Made by a program: the position numbers and the translations under genes. DNA of 6,561 bases, taken from Elusimicrobiota bacterium. GTDB taxonomy: Bacteria > Elusimicrobiota > Elusimicrobia > JACQJN01. The DNA is taken from assembly GCA_016205085.1 (NCBI GenBank), contig JACQJN010000039.1:1-6561 (forward strand), given 5' to 3'. A model generated the notes under the pieces. It ran no database searches. It worked only from the letters and a program-made list of their open reading frames with translations, and was not told the origin of the DNA. The first letter of the stretch is position 1. Every line of letters starts with the position of its first letter. Shown here piece by piece: positions 1-6,415 of the stretch.

Positions 1-1158
1 AAACAGACGGCCACCGTTAAGGTTTTCGGACAGGTGGACCAGGAGGTGAAGCGGGGCGCCCAAAAAGCGGAGGCTCTATTCCAAACCCGTAAAAAACAAG
101 CTTATGTTTTAGCCAAGTATATCACCATCACCTCTCTGGCGGATTTCTTCACCCAATATAAGATTTACATTTTCGGAAGCTGGATATTGGCTGCATCCAT
201 GGGAATGACTTTGGGACAGATCATTTCTCTGACAGCTTGGAGTGGGCTTATCATGATTGGATTTGCCGGGTTTTCTGAAGCCTACAAGGCTTATAAGCGA
301 TACACGGGCAGTACAGAGGTAGTCCGCGGACTTTATCGGATGCAACCGGGAATTCAAGACACCCCGGATGCGGCGGATTTGCCGTCTATGAAGGGCCATG
401 TGCGTTTTGAAGGGGTAAGTTTCGGTTATGTCAAAGATGGTTCTGTTCGACCCATATTGCAGGAGGTCTCGTTTGAAGCCCAGCCGGGACAGGTGGTGGC
501 ATTGGTGGGAGAAACAGGTTCCGGCAAGAGTTCTATTTTAAAACTTCTTTTAAGACTCTGGGATGTGGGAGAGGGGCGCATTACGATTGATGGACACGAT
601 ATCCGCAAGATGAAACTGGGGAGTTTAAATTCACAGGTGGCTTTGGTGCCTCAAGATACCGCTTTGTTCAACGAGTCCATCGAGTACAACATGTTGTATG
701 GAAGCGAGGAGGCGACAGCAGAGGAGCTTTTGGAAGCTATCCGGATGGCCAAGGCCGATTTTGTATTTGACGTGGGCCGCTTTCCTCAGGGATTGAAGAC
801 AAAGGTGGGAGAGGGTGGAGGGTTGTTATCCGGAGGGCAAAAACAAAGCATAGCGATTGTCAGAGCCATATTGAAAAAACCAAAAATTTTGATACTGGAT
901 GAAGCCACTTCTGCCTTGGACAATGAGTCGGAGAGAGGTGTCCAGGAGGCTTTAGACAACCTGGTGTATGGACATGAGGCCGGCCGCCCCACGACACTTG
1001 TGGTAGCGCATCGCTTGACGACGGTCAAGGGTGCCGATTTGATCGTGGTGCTGGATAAAGGACAGATCGTGGAGCAGGGCACTCACCAGGAATTACTTGC
1101 CCGACAGGGTAAATATTACCAGCTTTGGAATGCCAGCATGAGGGAAAAGAAAAGCTGA
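1..1158 (+). CDS. ABC exporter, permease-ATPase fusion (5' partial, tandem copy 1)
   Basis: This is the C-terminal part of an MsbA/LmrA-type exporter (type IV ABC fold), in which one polypeptide carries membrane helices and ATPase and works as a dimer in the inner membrane. The frame is open from base 1 and aligns with the downstream paralogue from its first codon, so the gene is cut by the window edge; the GTG at 34 is internal. The 385 visible residues hold the last two helices (about 45-90) and a complete nucleotide-binding domain (about 130-380). ATPase motifs are Walker A GETGSGKSS at 170-178, the Q-loop in VPQDT, signature LSGGQ around 277, Walker B ending in Asp300-Glu301, D-loop SALD, and H-loop His337. 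All key residues are present, although the usual RQR after the signature is KQS. The stop overlaps the next start as TGATG. Substrate unknown; a homodimer or a heterodimer with the next gene product are both possible. Confidence 0.93.
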   Translation, partial: KQTATVKVFGQVDQEVKRGAQKAEALFQTRKKQAYVLAKYITITSLADFFTQYKIYIFGSWILAASMGMTLGQIISLTAWSGLIMIGFAGFSEAYKAYKRYTGSTEVVRGLYRMQPGIQDTPDAADLPSMKGHVRFEGVSFGYVKDGSVRPILQEVSFEAQPGQVVALVGETGSGKSSILKLLLRLWDVGEGRITIDGHDIRKMKLGSLNSQVALVPQDTALFNESIEYNMLYGSEEATAEELLEAIRMAKADFVFDVGRFPQGLKTKVGEGGGLLSGGQKQSIAIVRAILKKPKILILDEATSALDNESERGVQEALDNLVYGHEAGRPTTLVVAHRLTTVKGADLIVVLDKGQIVEQGTHQELLARQGKYYQLWNASMREKKS

Positions 1159-1241
1159 TGAAAAAGTTGTTGTCATTTCTCTTAATTACTGGGCTCATCC
1201 TCCTTTCACCTGGAACAGATTTCTATCTGGCTTTAGGTCAA
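1158..1241 (+). other. Signal-like leader of ABC exporter copy 2
   Basis: Residues 1-28 have a basic start (MKK), a hydrophobic core, and then LSPGT, FY and ALGQ. Ala-Leu-Gly before Gln28 would fit signal peptidase I. The MFS gene downstream starts with a related leader, 11 of 16 residues identical from the core onward. Whether it is cleaved cannot be told; a cleaved peptide conflicts with the expected topology of the ABC core. Confidence 0.6.
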
Positions 1242-3452
1242 ACGAAGAAAACTGCTGCTCCTGTCGTGCCTTCGGCAGCGTCGGTTCAAAACATTTACTT
1301 ATCTGATATCGTGATTTCTTTGCCTCTGTCTATTCCGACATACCCCTCTTTTGACTTCCCGCTGGCGGACAAAATTTATTTTCCTGCACCCATTTCACTG
1401 CCTGTTACCAAAAAGATTTCTCCATCAAAAACACTCTCCAAACCCATCCAGCCCTTGGGTACATCGAAAATTGATTCCGCTTTTGAAAGTCCTTATCAAC
1501 CCGCCGTTCGGCGCGCCGTTTCTATGGCGAAAGCGCTGGGAACTCTCAGTCAGGAGGAAGTTGCTGTCGCCGTTCCCCCATCTTCCTCCCTCTTGTTGGT
1601 TCGTAAATTAAAACGCTTTGCCGGTAATACACGGAGTGTGGTTCGTCAAGTCGGGAAGCTAGTGCGGGGAGATGAGGAGATTAAACCTTTGATGAAACCC
1701 TATCACCGCCAGTTTCATTTAGCGGTGGGACTTCAGGCTCTATCTGCCCTGTTGGGTATATCGAAAGCTTTCTTGGTGGGGGCGCTTTTGGATGCGGCGG
1801 TTTCGGCAGGGCAGACTGGATTGACTGCCCATGTCGGCTCTCTTCTGCTCTTCTCCAGTCTGCTGACCGGATTTTATTTTACGGGGCTCTTTGTTCAGAG
1901 AAAAAACATTATTTTGTCCGGCGGAGGAGATTTGGGAGTGATTGAGGCTGGTTTGGTCCGGGATATTTGGGTGGGATTGTACAGGCACACTCTTAATCTG
2001 GAGATGGATTTTCACATGAAGCAGGATTCGACCGCCTTGGCGGCGCGTTTTAAAGATGATGTGGAATTTTTGGGCGCAAAAAATATAGGCATACGAACTC
2101 CCCTCCTAGCCTATGCCCTGTCTTTGGGATTGGGAACTTTTTTGATGTTTAAGACGAGTTTTATATTGAGTGCTTTGGCCTTTAGCGTGGTGCCTCTCCT
2201 GGGAATCATCAACGGGGTTTTTGGACAGAAATTGAGCGTTGTCTATCTGAAATTTTCCAATCTCAGGGCTGATCTGGCCCGATTTACTCAGCAGGTGCTC
2301 TCTTTGGTGGATATCGTTAAAGTCTTTGGTCGGGTGGATCAGGAAGGAGATCGCTTTGCCGAGAAAGCGGACGATCTGGTTCGGGTGGGGGCTCAGGATG
2401 CCAAACTCCGCGCCACCTCCCACGCATTGTCCAGCTCGTTGACGGATCTTTTTACCAAATACTTAGTTTACATTATAGGAGGGTTCATTGCCGTATCTTC
2501 TGGGATGAGCATGGGAAGTGTCATTTCTTTTGCCCTTTACGCCAAGCTCATCAAGCCTGCCTTTGATGGTTTTTCCATGAGCTGGCAGCAATTCAAGCAG
2601 TATGAGGGCGGGACCCAAGTCATTCGAGAAATTTACCGTAGGACCCCTGCAATCCAGGATGCCTCAGATGCGGTGGATTTGCCTTCTATTAAAGGTCGCG
2701 TGCGTTTTGAGGAGGTTAGTTTCAGCTACGCCAAAGACGGTTCTACGGAACCAATCCTGAGAGACGTTTCTTTCGAGACCAGGCCAGGCCAAGTAATAGC
2801 CTTGGTGGGAGAGAAGGGTTCCGGCAAGAGCTCTATTTTGAAACTTCTTTTAAGACTTTGGGATATGGATGGGGGCCGTATCACCATTGATGGACACGAT
2901 ATCCGTAAGGTGAAGTTGAAGAGTTTAAGTTCTCAGATGGCGTTAGTGCCTCAGGATACCAAGCTGTTTCACGGATCCATTCGCTATAACATGTTGTACG
3001 GAAGCGAAGGGGTGACGGGGGAAGAACTTGAAGCGGCGATCCGGATGGCGAAGGCGGATTTCGTATTTGATGAGGGCCGGTTTCCTCAAGGCTTGGAGAC
3101 CCATGTGGGAGAGATGGGAAATTTATTGTCCGGCGGGGAAAGGCAGAGGGTCGCGATCGTGCGGGCCATTTTGAGGAGACCTAAGATTTTGGTGCTGGAT
3201 GAGGCTACCTCGGCCCTGGACAACGAGTCGGAAAGGCTGGTGCAACAGGCCTTGGATAACTTGATGCATGAACATGCCAACCGCCCCACGATGTTCGTGG
3301 TGGCGCATCGGTTGACAACGATTCAGAATGCGGATTTGATCTTGGTGCTGGATAAGGGTCAAATAGTGGAGCGAGGGACTCATCGGGCATTGATGCGCAA
3401 AAAAGGCCGGTACTACCAACAGTGGATGGCTTCCTTGGAGGAGAAAAAATGA
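1158..3452 (+). CDS. ABC exporter with signal-like leader and proline-rich extension (tandem copy 2)
   Basis: This encodes a complete 764-residue permease-ATPase, far longer than the roughly 580 residues usual for MsbA/LmrA-type exporters. Residues 1-28 form a hydrophobic leader ending ALG-Q. Residues 29-180 are a low-complexity stretch rich in Pro, Ser and Lys. Six probable helices follow (about 187-210, 226-246, 314-331, 335-354, 428-448, 453-471), then the ATPase domain (514-760). Walker A is GEKGSGKSS (551-559), Q-loop Gln599, signature LSGGE (657-661), Walker B Asp681-Glu682 and H-loop His717, so ATP hydrolysis should be intact. I chose the ATG at 1158 over the in-frame TTG at 1125: it overlaps the upstream stop as TGATG, follows a purine-rich GAGGG (1140-1144), and gives an N-terminus MKKLL like a signal peptide. 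It is a tandem paralogue of the preceding gene. Likely a coupled exporter pair; substrate unknown. Confidence 0.93.
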   Translation: MKKLLSFLLITGLILLSPGTDFYLALGQTKKTAAPVVPSAASVQNIYLSDIVISLPLSIPTYPSFDFPLADKIYFPAPISLPVTKKISPSKTLSKPIQPLGTSKIDSAFESPYQPAVRRAVSMAKALGTLSQEEVAVAVPPSSSLLLVRKLKRFAGNTRSVVRQVGKLVRGDEEIKPLMKPYHRQFHLAVGLQALSALLGISKAFLVGALLDAAVSAGQTGLTAHVGSLLLFSSLLTGFYFTGLFVQRKNIILSGGGDLGVIEAGLVRDIWVGLYRHTLNLEMDFHMKQDSTALAARFKDDVEFLGAKNIGIRTPLLAYALSLGLGTFLMFKTSFILSALAFSVVPLLGIINGVFGQKLSVVYLKFSNLRADLARFTQQVLSLVDIVKVFGRVDQEGDRFAEKADDLVRVGAQDAKLRATSHALSSSLTDLFTKYLVYIIGGFIAVSSGMSMGSVISFALYAKLIKPAFDGFSMSWQQFKQYEGGTQVIREIYRRTPAIQDASDAVDLPSIKGRVRFEEVSFSYAKDGSTEPILRDVSFETRPGQVIALVGEKGSGKSSILKLLLRLWDMDGGRITIDGHDIRKVKLKSLSSQMALVPQDTKLFHGSIRYNMLYGSEGVTGEELEAAIRMAKADFVFDEGRFPQGLETHVGEMGNLLSGGERQRVAIVRAILRRPKILVLDEATSALDNESERLVQQALDNLMHEHANRPTMFVVAHRLTTIQNADLILVLDKGQIVERGTHRALMRKKGRYYQQWMASLEEKK
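2301..3452 (+). repeat. Duplicated exporter segment, paralogous to bases 1-1158
   Basis: The 385 visible residues of the first exporter align co-linearly with residues 382-764 of the second, differing in length by about two residues. Nucleotide similarity is strong in places. Around Walker A (517-567 against 2819-2868) most differences are silent or single-base, and the stretch coding for IDGHDIRK is nearly identical (about 585-610 and 2887-2912). This shows a tandem gene duplication, with divergence concentrated in the membrane segments and connecting loops. Confidence 0.85.
3437..3443 (+). promoter_or_regulatory. Ribosome binding site of the MFS gene
   Basis: GGAGGAG lies five bases before the ATG at 3449, inside the last codons of the upstream exporter gene. 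It is the strongest Shine-Dalgarno match in the window. Together with the ATGA overlap it fixes the MFS start at 3449 rather than the in-frame GTG at 3422. Confidence 0.85.
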
Positions 3453-3535
3453 AACAGCGGGTCTTGCGAATTTTATTTTCCTTTTGTCTTTTAATCTTGT
3501 CTCCGGGAACAGGGTTCTATGAAGTTCTAGGCCAG
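3449..3535 (+). other. Signal-like leader of the MFS protein
   Basis: Residues 1-29 begin MKQRVLR, pass through a hydrophobic core and end LSPGTGFYEVLGQ. The order S-P-G-T, F-Y, L-G-Q matches the leader of the adjacent ABC exporter, although the two proteins belong to unrelated families. It looks like a shared targeting or processing signal, not a family domain. Confidence 0.6.
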
Positions 3536-5575
3536 GCCTACCGTTCTGGGGAAGTTCCATCCGCGTCTAATGTTGTGGCTCCTTTCACAGGACATGCTTC
3601 CAATAGTTTTTCCCCTCCTCTGACTTTGGAGTTGAGGTATTTGAGATCGGGGCCTGTCCAAGGTTTGCCCTTGGCCCCCAAGAGAGAATCCCATGGGGCT
3701 ATGACCAAGCTGGGGTTCCCGCAAAGCGGGACAGCGCGGCACCCTTCGCAGAGCTCCGAGTACGGCGGCCCGCCGGAGGCGGGACGACCCCGCCAGAAAT
3801 GGTTGGAGGTCGGCAGAGCGGAAACCACGGACAAATCCCCAGCCACCCTCCTCCTGAGGAATTTGGGACAGAAAAGTATGGTGGAGATCCCCCTTTCTCC
3901 GGATTCCAGGAAGGCCCGGGTAAAATTAAGAATTCTTTCCATCGCCAACTATTTGGGTTTTAAAGATAAGCGGGAAGATCTGGCAATATACAGTTTCTTT
4001 AAAAAACCTCTTGTAGCCAAGGGTCATTTCGAAACTTCCAGTAAACCGGTTGTAAGTTCGGACTTATCTTCCAGTCCGACTACACCCAGTATCCCCAAGG
4101 CACCGGAACCCAAGAAAAGTCCTTTCGCCGTTCTCTTTGGAAATCCTGTTCTTCGTGCCGCGTTCATTGGTTATGTCCTGTTTTTATTCTTGAATCCTAT
4201 ACTATATGCCTTGGTTGCGCCGGCCTATGGTCTTTTAGTTTCTCCAAATTCTGCTTCGGTAGTCACAGGATTGGTGACTGGACTATATAGTTTGGGTGGA
4301 CTTTTGGGTGGGCTGTTGATGTTTCGTGAAGCCAAGCTTATTGAGTCTACCAAGGCAGAAACTTCTCCCGAAGTTTCTGCACTTCCGTCCCCTAAGACAG
4401 AAGATGCATTCTTCACAAAATCTGTAAAACTTTATCTGACAGGGGAGGTCATTGCCCAGATTGGTATTGAGTCTATGGGATTGGCGATCCCACTATTGAT
4501 CAAACAGAAATTTGGCAGTTTTAGCGCCATGGCTCAAATTGCTCTGTTTGCTTCCGCTGCGGGAATTGTGGGAAGATTTGCGGGAGGGTATCTCTCTCGA
4601 CGGCTGGGTCTGAAGATAACTTTTGTCGGGTCCACGGCTTTGCGGCTGCTTTCTGTTTTAGGGCTGGTTTATTTTCTTTTGGCAGGCGATCAAACTATAA
4701 TGCCGATTATGGCATTTTATGCTTTGAATGGATTTCTTTCCGGAATCAGCGCCACGGCTAGTAGAACAATACCTCTGGAACTATTCAAACAGAAGCAGTC
4801 GGCATTGGATAAATTTTTTGGGTTTGAACAATTCTCTCTGGAAATTATAGGAGTCTCGGGCCCTATTTTGGCGGGAGCGATGGTTGGCCAATTTGGGTTT
4901 GTGTCTGCGCTCTTTGTTTACCCCGTTACTTTTTTGGCGGCGATTGTTCTTTTCTTAAAGATGAAGTTTCCTAAGTTGGAAGAAGCTTCTATTGCTCCTT
5001 TATCTTTCTCACGTGAGGAAAAGTCGCCTCACGGATTTCGCCAAAAGTTGCTTCGTATTTTTAACGCAGCAATGCTTAAAATGGATCAATGGATACTTAA
5101 ACGATGGTTATCTCGTTGGATTGAGGAGGTGAAGGAAAATGGACAGGTGACGGATCGTGGTAGATCGGAGATCCTTCGCAGATCCATGCTCATGTGGATG
5201 AAATTAGGAACGATTGGACTTTTTTTCTTCCTTCCCATGCTCCTGCCGATGATAGGGATTACAGGATTTTGGGCGGGGCTTCCTGTCTATTTAGCCATGA
5301 TTCCATTTGGTCTTTTTCAGGTGGTGAGCAGTTTAAAGCTTCAGTCTTTCATGGCTTCTAAAATACCTGGCCACTCCAAGGCAACGGTGATGGGAGTGGT
5401 TGGAGCGCTTTCCACCGCTTTTTATACTGGTATTCTCATGGGTTTGGGAAAGGTATTTGATCATTTTCCCGGCATAACCCCTTTTCTCTATTTCAATATC
5501 GGCTTAGTTTTACTTGTTTTGGTATTCTTCTGGATCACAAAACTTTTACACCGACTCTCTTCTAATACTGAGTAA
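3449..5575 (+). CDS. MFS-type transporter with long N-terminal extension and apparently permuted helix order
   Basis: The 708-residue product is much longer than the 400-450 residues usual for the major facilitator superfamily. In order: a leader (1-29) like that of the preceding exporter; a disordered-looking extension to about 230 with a GC-rich insert at 88-116; two helices (235-258, 270-292); a short linker; six helices (326-505); a basic loop of about 80 residues (505-583); and four helices (584-699). The MFS motif A-like sequence GRFAGGYLSRRLGLK (375-389) lies between helices 4 and 5 instead of 2 and 3, and the long central loop follows helix 8. Helices 3-8 therefore resemble a canonical N-terminal half, and the first two resemble helices 7-8. 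The product should be an inner-membrane carrier; substrate and transport direction unknown. The start is set by GGAGGAG and the ATGA overlap with the exporter gene. MFS-type identity is fairly safe; the permutation is inferred. Confidence 0.85.
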   Translation: MKQRVLRILFSFCLLILSPGTGFYEVLGQAYRSGEVPSASNVVAPFTGHASNSFSPPLTLELRYLRSGPVQGLPLAPKRESHGAMTKLGFPQSGTARHPSQSSEYGGPPEAGRPRQKWLEVGRAETTDKSPATLLLRNLGQKSMVEIPLSPDSRKARVKLRILSIANYLGFKDKREDLAIYSFFKKPLVAKGHFETSSKPVVSSDLSSSPTTPSIPKAPEPKKSPFAVLFGNPVLRAAFIGYVLFLFLNPILYALVAPAYGLLVSPNSASVVTGLVTGLYSLGGLLGGLLMFREAKLIESTKAETSPEVSALPSPKTEDAFFTKSVKLYLTGEVIAQIGIESMGLAIPLLIKQKFGSFSAMAQIALFASAAGIVGRFAGGYLSRRLGLKITFVGSTALRLLSVLGLVYFLLAGDQTIMPIMAFYALNGFLSGISATASRTIPLELFKQKQSALDKFFGFEQFSLEIIGVSGPILAGAMVGQFGFVSALFVYPVTFLAAIVLFLKMKFPKLEEASIAPLSFSREEKSPHGFRQKLLRIFNAAMLKMDQWILKRWLSRWIEEVKENGQVTDRGRSEILRRSMLMWMKLGTIGLFFFLPMLLPMIGITGFWAGLPVYLAMIPFGLFQVVSSLKLQSFMASKIPGHSKATVMGVVGALSTAFYTGILMGLGKVFDHFPGITPFLYFNIGLVLLVLVFFWITKLLHRLSSNTE
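3712..3794 (+). repeat. GC-rich double-palindrome element inside the MFS coding sequence
   Basis: This block of about 83 bases is roughly three-quarters G+C, against about half in the surrounding gene. It contains a hairpin TCCCGC-AAA-GCGGGA (3717-3731). A second hairpin, CCCGCC-GGA-GGCGGG (3769-3783), is enclosed by GGCGG (3764-3768) pairing with CCGCC (3790-3794). It is read in frame as residues 88-116 of the extension, rich in Gly, Pro, Ser, Gln and Arg. The first 21 bases recur, inverted and diverged, at the window end. It resembles in principle the coding-region palindromic elements known from Rickettsia, but I do not recognise the family; the element limits are approximate. Confidence 0.65.
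4366..4389 (+). repeat. Short coding repeat, copy 1 (P-E-V-S-A-L-P-S)
   Basis: These 24 bases match 6514-6537 at 22 of 24 positions and are read in the same frame in both genes, here as residues 307-314 of the MFS protein. They sit in the linker between the second and third helices, where the apparent rearrangement junction lies. The flanking codons (a preceding GCAGAA here, GCTGAA in the other copy) are also similar. Confidence 0.6.
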
Positions 5576-5581
5576 TTCTTT

Positions 5582-6367
5582 GTGGATCTCCAACACAAAA
5601 TTTCATTAGAACCTGAACTTAGTCGGGCTCGTTTTTCGGAGCGGTTCCTGGCCTATGTTATTGACGGGATGCTTTTTATTTTCGGGTATTATCTGACTCT
5701 CCACCGTGTGCCGTACCCAGAGTTCTTCTGGAGGGGTCTATGGCTTTTCCTTTATATACTGTATCAGGCAGTTCTCAATTCCGGGGGTCGGGTTTCATTG
5801 GGAAAAGCTCTATTGGGAATTCGTGTGGCCGATTTGGAAGGGGGGCCACTTTCTTTCCCCCGTGGTTTCCTGAGAGCCTTGGGATACTTCTTGAGCACGC
5901 TGTTTTTTAATCTAGGCTATGTTTGGGCCTTTTTTCACCCTAAAAAAAGGGCATGGCATGATTTGCTGGCAGGCAGCCAAGTTTTAGAGGGCCGCTCTAA
6001 GAGTGGTGTGGAACGTGTTGTGATTCTAGGAACTGCTTGGGTGGTTTTTGGAATTTTAGGAACTCTTTGGGTCAAGGAGAATCTCCTTAAGCTTGCTCCT
6101 CAGGATCAGCAGATGGTCGAGCAGGCCCGCCAGGGACTTCGGGCGGTGGCCAAACTGGAGGAAATTCATCACCAGAAATATGGGGTTTATACTGATGACA
6201 TCGCGCGATTGGCTCAAATGACAGGAAATGTGATGGAATTTAAGCAGGAGCTTTTAAAGTATGTGGCTCCTGAGGGATTCGAAATTCAATCAGATCAAAA
6301 CCATTTTGTGATTTCCGCGCGGGCCAGAAATTCCAGAAGAACCCGGGTTACCTTGTCTGGGTCCTAG
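5582..6367 (+). CDS. RDD-family membrane protein with C-terminal pilin-like domain
   Basis: The product has 261 residues. Residues 15-136 fit the RDD family: Arg21 and Asp28 in RFLAYVIDG, the GKALLGIRVADLEGGP stretch (74-89), and Asp127 in the WHDLLAGSQVL motif, with hydrophobic segments near 22-41, 46-66 and 94-118. A further helix (145-163) leads to a soluble tail. In the tail, LRAVAKLEEIHHQKYGVYTD (186-205) resembles the region of type IV pilin and pseudopilin heads where an alpha-helix meets a K/N-G-x-Y-T/A loop. No prepilin peptidase site is visible, so it is not itself a pilin. The GTG start lies six bases after the MFS stop, with only a weak GAG (5570-5572) upstream and no better start, so translation is probably coupled. 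It is in the same frame as the MFS gene. RDD proteins are linked to transport, but the function here is unknown. Confidence 0.8.
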   Translation: MDLQHKISLEPELSRARFSERFLAYVIDGMLFIFGYYLTLHRVPYPEFFWRGLWLFLYILYQAVLNSGGRVSLGKALLGIRVADLEGGPLSFPRGFLRALGYFLSTLFFNLGYVWAFFHPKKRAWHDLLAGSQVLEGRSKSGVERVVILGTAWVVFGILGTLWVKENLLKLAPQDQQMVEQARQGLRAVAKLEEIHHQKYGVYTDDIARLAQMTGNVMEFKQELLKYVAPEGFEIQSDQNHFVISARARNSRRTRVTLSGS

Positions 6368-6404
6368 GACCTATTTTTCCGCAGGTCCTTTTCTCCTTTT
6401 TCTC
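6366..6404 (+). terminator. Rho-independent terminator after the RDD gene
   Basis: AGGACCT (6366-6372) pairs perfectly with AGGTCCT (6383-6389) around a ten-base loop and is followed by a pyrimidine run rich in T. The stem begins inside the TAG stop codon. It is the only convincing intrinsic terminator in the window and probably ends the ABC-ABC-MFS-RDD transcript. The seven-pair stem is short, so efficiency is uncertain. Confidence 0.7.
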
Positions 6405-6415
6405 TAGGTCTTAAG

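Noticed and set aside
34..36. GTG at 34 as a true gene start for the first exporter
   Set aside because: The frame is open from base 1, and residues before it align with the internal KVFG-x-V-D segment of the paralogue, so it is an internal codon of a truncated gene.
1125..1157. TTG at 1125 as the start of the second exporter
   Set aside because: It would put eleven polar residues before a typical MKKLL signal-like start. The ATG at 1158 overlaps the previous stop as TGATG and is preferred.
1502..1513. CGCCG-TT-CGGCG inverted repeat in the second exporter gene
   Set aside because: The two-base loop is too tight for a stable hairpin, it does not resemble the palindrome element, and it encodes an ordinary stretch of the extension.
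3422..3448. GTG at 3422 as the MFS start
   Set aside because: It has no ribosome binding site, whereas the ATG at 3449 has GGAGGAG at ideal spacing and an ATGA overlap.
3123..3560. Open frame of about 145 codons on the minus strand, and other antisense frames
   Set aside because: It lies antisense to the conserved ATPase domain and the next gene start, shows no domain or plausible start, and is explained as a shadow of the plus-strand genes.
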